The translations under genes were made by a program, and so were the position numbers. This document shows, in pieces, positions 56,539 to 64,000 of a DNA stretch of 64,000 bases. Position 1 is the first letter of the stretch, and each line of letters starts with the position of its first letter. This DNA comes from Aureobasidium sp. EXF-3400. Its lineage: Eukaryota; Ascomycota; Dothideomycetes; Dothideales; Saccotheciaceae. The DNA is taken from contig SWBL01000018.1 of assembly GCA_024195585.1 (NCBI GenBank), positions 1-64,000 on the forward strand, in the 5' to 3' direction. Below the pieces are notes generated by a model. The model saw nothing but the letters and a program-made list of their open reading frames with translations, searched no databases and was not told the DNA's origin.

Positions 56539-58221
56539 TTACTCAACAGCATCACTCTCAGGAGGACCCTTGTAAACCTTCCTGGCATAAACCACATAGA
56601 AGAGTCCTGCCAGACTCAAAAAACCAACAAGGACGACGCTGGCATAGTTCATAGACACTTCAGTGACCGGTAATGCGCCAGGCATGGAGAACAAGACCAA
56701 CTCAAACCCGATCCAGACCACTGCAAGAATGTTGACTGCATAGCCGATCGTGTTACCAAGATTCCACTTCGCTGTGTTGACCTCTCTCCGCGAAGCCAGT
56801 ACGGAAAGAATGATCGGAATTGCATACGAGACTGCCAGCGCGATGACACCCACAGAGACGAAGGCTGTAAATGCAGAGGAAGAGCCAAGATTGATCAATC
56901 CCAGCAACAACTGAATCAGTGTAACGAATAAGATGGCGTTAAGTGGGACTCCCAACTTCTCGTTCACTTTAGCGAATGTACCAGCGAAAGGCAGCGCGTG
57001 GTCACGGGCTACAGCCCATGTGCACCTGCTCGCTGCAGTGGTGATGCTGATACTACAAAAGAGCGTGATCAGCAGGACCAAGAATGTCAATCCCAGACCA
57101 CCGCCCGGCGTTCCCATGACCTCGTGGAAGATAAATGGCAACGCTTGGGCAGCAGGTGCATTGATTATGTCTGCAAGATTTGGAAGGAGAACGCAGATTG
57201 GAATGACGAAGAATAGACCTGCGAGTCCACCTACAGGGACGCACAGCGCCAATGCTCTGGGGACCTTGACGGAAGGGTTGTCGCACTCCTCGGCCATTGA
57301 GGAAATCATGCCCAGAGCGGAGAAGCAATATGCTGCCGGCAACAATCCGATGAAGAAAGTGAAGTTGCCATAACCCGAGAACGATTTTTCGTAATGCGAG
57401 AGAGCGTAAGAAGCAGAATGACGTCCTGCATCTGCCTTGACGGACAACGCGATCAGGATAATGAGGATGCTAATGGCTGTGAATGCAGCACATATCGTAT
57501 CGACCATGGGCAAGAACTTGTTGCCGAGTGCGCAGATGAACAACGTTGCGATGACCAATGCGTAGAAGATCAAAAGGAGTTCCCAGTTCGTCATTACGTA
57601 GTCTGGGTGGTACATCCCGACCGCTCCTGCAATAAGTGATGCGAATCCGAAGTTTACGGATAACGTTATAGTCCAATTGCCGATTAACCATGTCCAGGCG
57701 TTGACGAAAGATAGCACGGTACGGGCTTTAGGAGAAGAGAGTTGGAAAGTCCAGTAGTAGGGGCCGGCAGAGGTTGGGTAGCGAGAAGCTAATTCAGCAA
57801 GGGAAAGGGCGATGCACCTGTAGCCAACCATGTTAGTAAGTCTAGATCCAGGATAGAGGTAGAAGGTAAAGATTGCATACTCGTCTAGGATGCACACGAC
57901 TATCCAGCCGATAAAGATGGACAATTGACCACCACCATAGATAGCACTCATGAGCGGACTGCCTTCTCCATACGCTGCGGAAGCGATGTTAGCGATCTAA
58001 ACGAAAGCGCACATCTGTAATTACTTACGGATAGCAGCAATGGCCAGAGATTGGAACAACAATGTGAGCATCGATCTATTCTTCGTCATCTCAGGCTTGT
58101 AGCCAAGCTGACTAAGATCTTGAATCTCCCCCACGCCATTGTCGGAGCCAGTACGTGGTCTCGAAAGACCTTTTTCATCTGCCATGCTAGGCAAAGAAGC
58201 CTTGAAGGAGTCTTCAGACAT
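56539..58221 (-). CDS. APC-superfamily amino acid/choline permease
   Basis: Exons 58221-58029, 57974-57881 and 57817-56539 give 521 residues. The N-terminal tail is charged and cytosolic (DLSQLGYKPEMTKNRSML), a pattern common in fungal GABA/choline permeases of the Uga4/Hnm1 branch. The second join restores CILDECIALSLAELASRYPTSAGPYYW, the conserved helix-2/3 signature. About 12 helices are visible. MAEECDNPSVKVPRAL, the conserved loop after helix 6, and CTWAVARDHALPFA, between helices 8 and 9, are typical. Intron 2 has length 63, a multiple of three, without a stop, so retention would add 21 residues. Likely imports a nitrogenous compound; substrate unknown. Confidence 0.9.
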
Positions 58222-59355
58222 GATTGTTATGTTTGGCCAGGTTGGACGGACACTGGATGTCGAGAGTATAGAGTATCAGATGTGATAAGAAACAGTCGGA
58301 CAAATGTCGAAAATACAGACAGAGGATGGTAACACAAGCAGGGTAAGAGAAGACAACACAAAGAGACTGCAACTGATGCACCTTTGTATATCTCTGTACC
58401 CCGCCTGTATCCAGAGCCTTGTCAAGGTTGACCAACCACTCGAGTGCTGAAAGCCTATAACGCCCGCTGCGTAGTCACATATTTGGGCTTATCATTGAAC
58501 GAAATTCAAGTAAGCCTTGGTCGTTTGCAGGGTTGGTCAAGATAACAGCCGAAACGGGATAGTATATCGACCACCACCCCGATAATCCCCCGACCAGGGG
58601 ACTAAACTTTAAAGGGTCTATCTTCCCACCCCTACAAAGTCGCGACTCGCGAGAATGAGTTCAGCTTTGGGATAAGATAGTGGCTTATCTGTTCGAGTCG
58701 CTGCAAGCAGCGATAAGGAAGGGCTGTAATCTACATGTTAACGTGGAGGTAGCACATATAGCGGGGTACAGTATATGCATGTCCCCATATTTGACCATAT
58801 CGGGCTGTCAAATAGATAGGCTGACAACCAAGGACATGTTATTGCTACTTTTGAAAGAAAACTTTCCAAGTCGGTTCGTTTTGACTCTGTGACTTGCAGT
58901 CTAAGTGACGAAACCCTTTGAGGCGTGCATGGGAGGAAGGATGAAGAGCGTGGCCGTTCTCAAGCCTGATAAGGCCACGTATCGCGAACGATCCTGGTTC
59001 CAACGACGACACGCTCGTGAGTGGTATGTCACTCTTCTCGAGTGTGGTTGTGCGAGATTGAACATATGCTGCAAGCGGCAAAGCGCGGTGTCACATGTGG
59101 AGGTTCAGATCTAGACTTCGAGGGCCAGCCCATGCTTCGACGACTCGATCCAATGTATCCCAGGTGTATCGGCAAGAGGACCCGAGTTCAGTGATTCGAG
59201 ATAGCAGGCCGAGCCATGCTGCCTCGGTCGCAGCAGATCGTTCCAGTGTGAAAAGCTCGGTGCCAAACGAAGTAGGCAGTCTTGATTAAGCTCCATTGCG
59301 TGTTGATGTTCTGCCAAGGTCTATATATGCATAGTCTAGAAGAAAATTCTCAACG
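58222..59355. other. Intergenic between permease and tRNA-Ser
   Basis: Permease promoter next to 58222, then about 900 bp with no supported gene. AGTCGCGACT-type palindromes occur near 58636 and again near 55838 and 60540, meaning unknown. Confidence 0.45.
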
Positions 59356-59450
59356 GGCGCTCTGGCCGAGTGGTCTAAGGCGTTAGACTTGAATCATAAT
59401 TCAGCAATCTAATCTCTTCGGAGGCATGTGTTCGAACCACATGGGCGTCG
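59356..59450 (+). tRNA. tRNA-Ser(UGA) with 13-nt intron
   Basis: Acceptor GGCGCTC/GGGCGTC pairs fully, with discriminator G. The A box is TGGCCGAGTGG and the D arm GCCGAGTGGTCTAAGGC. The anticodon stem TTAGA/TCTAA encloses loop CTTGAAA with anticodon UGA once the intron at 59394-59406 is removed, at the normal site after position 37. A long variable arm (class II, as expected for Ser) with a TTCG loop follows, then T arm ATGTG-TTCGAAC-CACAT. The mature length is 82 nt. A TTTT terminator follows within 12 bp. Confidence 0.93.
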
Positions 59451-59458
59451 ATATTTCC

Positions 59459-59462
59459 TTTT
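59459..59462 (+). terminator. RNA polymerase III terminator of tRNA-Ser
   Basis: Four T nine bases after the tRNA 3' end. Confidence 0.6.
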
Positions 59463-59665
59463 GCTCTATTCCAAGATGTGGACTCACGTCTTCTTTATTT
59501 TGCCATATCGATGTGTTGTCGAGAATGAAGTGCTTCATATCTCCCCAAGCGGATTAGATGATGATCGCGGCGAGATATGTAAGGCACAGGAACTTATTAC
59601 AAAGTTGAAATCACTGATGAGTTTTTCAAGAGTGCATTTGCTGGGGGATCTTGACGGATTCAATT

Positions 59666-59926
59666 TCAGAATTCCTCATCTTCGTTGATTAATCCCATCT
59701 GTACCGCCATCTTCCTCTCCTGCTCAAAATACGCAGTAGCCAGCTCACTAGCCTTGAACTTGGCAGTCTTGAAGGTGGAGTGATCTTCACTGTTGTGCTC
59801 ATTGACAACAACGATACCGTCTTTGTGTTGACGGCTCAGAAACGATGAGTCTGCAACGCCAGCCATGAATGCATCGTACTCGTTCAGGCTTTCGGCGGAG
59901 ATGGTGTCTCTGGATGTGAGTTCCAT
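59666..59926 (-). CDS. Small hypothetical protein
   Basis: An 86-residue frame from MELTSRDTISAESLNEYDAF. It is soluble, acidic at the C terminus (INEDEEF) and probably helical (KASELATAYFEQERKMAVQM). It has no signal peptide or Cys. The regular composition and single-exon frame favour a real gene, but I do not recognise it. Confidence 0.5.
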   Translation of the reverse strand: MELTSRDTISAESLNEYDAFMAGVADSSFLSRQHKDGIVVVNEHNSEDHSTFKTAKFKASELATAYFEQERKMAVQMGLINEDEEF

Positions 59927-60805
59927 GACTAGTTGATGAGAGGAGTGCTGATATAGTCTGGTTGGAAGTAAGACACTATGCGTTGCCGGTGCAGGATGGT
60001 GTTTAGAGTATAGAGACGTCGATGAAGCGTTGACTGCCTTGAGGACGGGGTATTTGCTTTGAGTCCAAAGTCTTGTGTGAAAAGACCCTCAGATGAGAGT
60101 GATGCTGATCAAGAGCTTGAGAAGAAGCGCCTTGAAATCAATTGAGCAATACCGCAATGGTCGAACGACAGGCCTCTACAGACAGGTTTATCGATGTGTA
60201 GGGATCAGGCGAGTAATAATGAGAAGAGAGCGCTTGTGGTAACATGAACTTTCAGAGTCCGCTCGCTGTATAGCTCCAAGTCGCCATAAACAGTGCTTCG
60301 TCCACAGTTCATGAACGGCCTTACGCACGGAACCTGCTCAACAGTTTTCTAAATCCTTCGAGCGACAACTTGGGTAAAGGAAGCGAGCTGATGTTTGCTG
60401 GTCCCAATCGCCATGATCAGGAGACTTGGGCTGTTTCTTGTACTTAGCTCCAAGATTGGCATAGATGATGGGTTCGATAGAAACTGTACGACGCGAAACG
60501 AAAAAAAAAAAGTACAAAAGGCATCAACGAACAACTTTGGAAGTCGCGACTCACTAGACCAAAAAACTCACCAATCTGAGACGAAGAAAGGCATGGGTTC
60601 TACATGCGGCACATTAGGAAGTAGCGACTCACTGATTCGAGCGAGTCTGCCCATGCGAAACTAAGAAGGAAGATATGGTTCAAGAACAGGCAGCTATGAC
60701 TGAGTTCCTTCATTCTTCCTCTTCCTCTTCCTAGCATTTCTTGTCTCAAGCGATATAAACGTGAACCTCGTAGGTATCATTAAACACAGGCCCTTTCCTT
60801 CTTCT
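59927..60805. other. Intergenic
   Basis: About 880 bp with the promoter of the small minus gene. An A11 run is near 60500. Two short direct repeats, GGAAGTCGCGACTCACT (60538) and GGAAGTAGCGACTCACT (60618), are about 80 bp apart. No gene seen. Confidence 0.45.
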
Positions 60806-61672
60806 CTAACGTCCTTGATCATCAGCACCCAACTCAGCTCCGTCCTCAAGAATAGCGTTCAGGTACTGCTGCTTCTCAATGTAGTTGTCCACAGCTCTTT
60901 TGACACCTTCGTATGCCTCATCCAGCAACTCTCTTGCAATTCTCACTCGAGTGTCTTTGTCCAGTAAACGCAGGGCGTCTGAAATGCGCGGGTCTGTGGA
61001 GGAGTTGAAGGAACTGAGGAGACCCGAAACGTCCTGGCCATTGGGAGGCTGCAAGGCGGACTGATTGGGAGTTTGGTGAGGCTGAAGCGCGGGCGATGTG
61101 GTAGAAGGGTGGTTCAGGGCAGAGGCAAAAGCTCTATCGATCTGAGCGCGGTTGAAGTTGGCAGCACCGCGTTGTGGTATGGATGAGGGTGTCGACGCGT
61201 GGGAGATGGAATTTGGGTTTTGGCGAAGTGCTGACGAAGGAGTAGGTCTTTCTGAGCGAGGAGTGTCATTCATGCCGTTCAGTCTCGGCGCGCCGACACT
61301 GCCATTACCAAAGAGTACAGCAGCGGCTTGGGCGCCGAGATTGCCATTCACGGCTCCCATGCCCACAGCGCCTTGTCCTGCATGGCCTTGTTGCAATCTT
61401 CTGCAGCCCGTCTGGTCGAGCACGGCTTCCAGGACGACAGCAGGCATCTGCTCGAGTTCGCGACACAGGTAGCCGCCGGCATTCTCGGCTTCAACGAGTT
61501 GAACGACGTGTTCGTTGAAGGCGACGCATTGCTTGAGATGTGAAGTCTTGCGCGAAGTGCTGTTGTAGGCGACTTTCTTTTCTATGCACCACTTGCATTG
61601 CACGGCGCGTGATTTTCCATCCGAGTCGCAGTCTTGGAATTGGCGGGATGCCCAGGCTTGTTGCGGTGGCAT
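60806..61672 (-). CDS. BED-like zinc-finger protein
   Basis: A single exon of 288 residues. A BED-type finger lies at about residues 24-52: QCKWCIEKKVAYNSTSRKTS followed by HLKQC, i.e. C-x2-C...H-x3-C, a variant ending in Cys rather than His. A Gly/Ala-rich then Ser/Pro-rich disordered middle follows. The C terminus is a conserved helix (DTRVRIARELLDEAYEGVKR). BED fingers occur in transposases and in chromatin or transcription factors. No transposase domain is present here, so a nuclear DNA-binding protein is the better guess. Confidence 0.75.
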   Translation of the reverse strand: MPPQQAWASRQFQDCDSDGKSRAVQCKWCIEKKVAYNSTSRKTSHLKQCVAFNEHVVQLVEAENAGGYLCRELEQMPAVVLEAVLDQTGCRRLQQGHAGQGAVGMGAVNGNLGAQAAAVLFGNGSVGAPRLNGMNDTPRSERPTPSSALRQNPNSISHASTPSSIPQRGAANFNRAQIDRAFASALNHPSTTSPALQPHQTPNQSALQPPNGQDVSGLLSSFNSSTDPRISDALRLLDKDTRVRIARELLDEAYEGVKRAVDNYIEKQQYLNAILEDGAELGADDQGR

Positions 61673-62201
61673 GGCGAGGGAAGGGACGCGAAGTGACTTT
61701 TGTGGTGAGCGACCTTGATGGTGGTTGCGAATGTGTTTGGGTAGTTGTCAACTGCGAGCGCGAAGACTCTGAAGAGACGTTTCGACGGCCGAAGGCTCGT
61801 TGAGAAGAGTTGGGCACTAAAAAAGGCCCGTGCTCTACGGCCAAGGTCACGCGTTTGGATTTCTGCTCAATCCTCATCAATCTAGGATCAATCGTCATTT
61901 CGTGCCTTGCCCTCTCCTTTCAGAGAATGCCTGTCCTATGCAAATGTACATGTTGTCTATCTTCTCACCCTCCTTCTACTTACGTACTCTTGGTGTGCAA
62001 GCCAGCAATGGGAACAAAAGAGAAAGAAACGAAAAGGAAATAAAGCTTGTTGCTGATTCTCATGTCTCTTTTCTCATACCTGACTGACGCTCTTCCCCTC
62101 GTTTCTTTTCAGCAGAGATATCTGTGTCCTGTGTGTGTGCGCCCATGTGCTTGTGTTGGCTTTCTCTTTCGTATCAATGTCTCTTTCGATGCGCCCTTCC
62201 T
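61673..62201. other. Intergenic: BED-protein promoter and pbs2 3' flank
   Basis: 529 bp between two minus-strand genes. Frames here are short and overlap on several frames. Nothing else recognised. Confidence 0.5.
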
Positions 62202-64000
62202 CTATACTGCCACTGCACCTTTGTTCGACTTGGTACTGGATGTGGCATCAAGCGGAGCAGCGTGGAGTGCGGGCTTGGCCTTCTTGCCTAATGTGCCGTT
62301 TCTCTTCTTCTCAATTTGTCCGCGCACCCATTCACCAACCTCACGGTCGACCCACTTCTCAGAGTCTCCAAGTTGTTGTGCTTTGGATGCTGCGTCGACA
62401 TCACTCTCGGACGCACCTATGCCTTCTCCTTGTGCTGCCTCTGCCTCCTCGGCTTCGGCTGCTTCTTCGTCTTCTTCCGAAATAACGTCGGGTTTCATCA
62501 ACGGAGCGAGCCATGCATGTTGAAGTAGCATGGCATATGTGGGTCGAAGCTTGGGGATCTTGTTCAGACAGCCTGCAACAAAGTTGCGTGCTGCATCGCT
62601 GAACTCGCCGGTAGGAAGATCTGGCGGCTCGCCGTCTACAATTGCCTGATACAAAAGTCAGCACTTGATCACAGAAGAAAGAACAACCGGTACTCACACT
62701 CAATTGACTGAAAATGTTGTCGTATGTCTCGGGCGGGTAAGGGTATCTGCCCATGGCGCACTCAATGATGGTCAAACCCAAACTCCAGATATCACTCTGC
62801 ACACTGTAGGTACCGCCACCAGGGTTGGCACCGGCTTGAGCGACTCCACCAGAACTGATACGTTCAGGTGCCATGTAGGACTGACATCCAATATTTGTCT
62901 TTGCGATCGAAGCAACGAGGTTTCCACTGACACCAAAGTCGCAAATCTTGATGGCACCAGCCGTGTTGACCAAAATGTTTGTTGGTTTGACATCGCGATG
63001 AATAATGTTATGTTCATCTTTGAGAGACTTGAGACCGCGCGTTGTGGCAAGAGTGACCTTACGAAGAACGTTCTCGGGTACACCATCGCCATACAACTTG
63101 TCCATGGAGCCACCATCCATGAACTCCATACAGATGTAGACAGCTCCTTCTTGGAAGAAGGCACCGTAGAAGTCGACGATAAAGGGAGAAGCGCAACGGT
63201 GCAAGACGTCGAGTTCCATGATGATGGTAGCGAACTTTGAGTCTTCGAGCTCGAGACGCATCTCCTTCATGGCCATAACTATGCCTGTTGTGTTTCCGCG
63301 AGGAGCGGCCGTCTCATCTTTGGTCTCACCGGGCGCAGCTTTGTTTCCAGCCAAACCTTGACCGACCTTGCGCATCTGCGGTCTTGAATGACGAACCTTG
63401 TAGACTGTACCGTAATTTCCTTTGCCCAGCTCGTCAAGGGTGTCGACTTCGTCCAGCGAAATCTGGAATGATTGACCTGATGAAAATTGGACTCCTTTGC
63501 TGTTGAGGATGGCTTTGCCCTTGAACTTCAGACTGCCGGTTTCCTTGTCAATGTATTCAGCGTAACGATCCAATTGGGATTCTTGCTTTGGAGGAGCCGA
63601 GTCGCCATTTGCACCTCCGCCCATGCCAGACAAAGTCATCTTAGGTTTTTGTCTGCCGCCAGCGGCTGGAGGAGCTCCTGGAAGACCTCCAGGCATCTTG
63701 AGACCACGCTTCTCAGCGAGTGAGGGGCCTCTGCCGGCACCAACATTGGGGGATGAAGCAAAGCTTGGAGGACTAGGGCGGCTGCCAGGCACGCCGGGTG
63801 GCATACGGAAGTTAGCGGGAAGACCACCGGGCATCTGGGGGCCGGTCGGGGATGGACCGGCAGGGCCAGGGGTGGTAGCACCAGGAGTATTCGGAGGGTT
63901 GCGAGCAGCAGCAGGAGCACCTTGTCTGTTCATGTGGAAAGCCTTCATTCTGGCAATGATATCGGGGTTGACGGCGCCTCCACGACCGAGAGTGCTGACG
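62202..64000 (-). CDS. pbs2: MAP kinase kinase Pbs2 (HOG pathway), N terminus outside window
   Basis: Pbs2 is the MAPKK that activates Hog1 in osmotic stress. Exons read 64000-62698 (open at the window edge) and 62645-62202. The edge sequence continues in frame as GGAVNPDIIARMKAFHMNRQ, so the true start lies beyond. A Pro/Gly-rich N-terminal region precedes the kinase domain: P-loop GKGNYGTVY, VAIK-type lysine in VMAMKEMRLE, catalytic HRDVKPTNIL, DFG (CDFGVSG), and activation loop SIAKTNIGCQSYMAPERI with the Ser/Thr sites phosphorylated by MAPKKKs. A C-terminal acidic tail (ISEEDEEAAEAEEAEA) ends the protein. This is the Pbs2-type, not Ste7- or Mkk1-type, MAPKK. Confidence 0.93.

Noticed and set aside
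60538..60640. GGAAGT(C/A)GCGACTCACT direct repeat as a regulatory site pair
   Set aside because: Only two short copies, no adjacent recognised promoter and no known factor. Recorded but not called.
1..64000. CRISPR arrays, rRNA genes, telomeric repeats, transposase or reverse-transcriptase genes, secondary-metabolite cluster
   Set aside because: I looked for direct-repeat arrays, 5S/18S-type sequence, TTAGGG runs, RT/integrase/DDE motifs and PKS/NRPS motifs and saw none.

Overview
The window is nuclear DNA of a filamentous ascomycete (Pezizomycotina, possibly Dothideomycetes). Genes carry short (about 50-70 nt) GT-AG introns with CTAAC-like branch points. Recognisable fungal families include Vps4, Ykt6, Arp5, Dad4, Slh1, Rax2, Pbs2, DUF3405, DUF3632 and a Zn2Cys6/Fungal_trans_2 regulator. 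There are no operons, and gene order gives little functional linkage. Gene models below were spliced by eye from frame continuity, splice sites and family conservation.

Layout. 0-6.3 kb: vps4 (lacking about two bases at the window edge), ykt6, a small Cys/His protein and a large low-complexity protein. 7.2-17.4 kb: a compact housekeeping block of arp5, a GNAT acetyltransferase, the 72-residue DASH subunit dad4 (five exons, the first coding only the start Met) and the RNA helicase slh1. 17.4-23 kb: an accessory patch with a DUF3632 gene bracketed by two copies of a roughly 225-bp inverted-repeat element, a tandem pair of CxxC proteins of which one is broken by a stop codon, and another element copy. 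23-46 kb: DUF3405 protein, a gene-poor 3.9 kb, a coiled-coil protein, a GT8-like glycosyltransferase, rax2, a LanC-like protein, a cupin, two small membrane or secreted proteins, and an MFS transporter. 47-59.5 kb: a 5'-truncated gene fragment, two tRNA genes, a stand-alone SCA7-domain protein, a nine-exon Zn2Cys6 regulator, a Ser/Thr/Lys-rich secreted protein and an APC-family permease. 59.6-64 kb: a small hypothetical protein, a BED-like zinc-finger protein and the MAPKK pbs2, which runs off the right edge.

The most unusual item is the tRNA-Val(UAC) gene at 48445-48599 (minus). Besides a normal 30-nt intron after position 37, a second 52-nt insert lies in the D-loop. That insert begins GTAAGT, contains CTAAC and ends AAG, so it looks like a spliceosomal intron. 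Removing both inserts leaves exactly 73 nt with a canonical tRNA-Val layout, intact A and B boxes and a seven-T Pol III terminator. The second theme is an undescribed (to me) MITE-like family with four clear copies and two decayed ones. One decayed copy appears to make up part of the intron of the GNAT gene.
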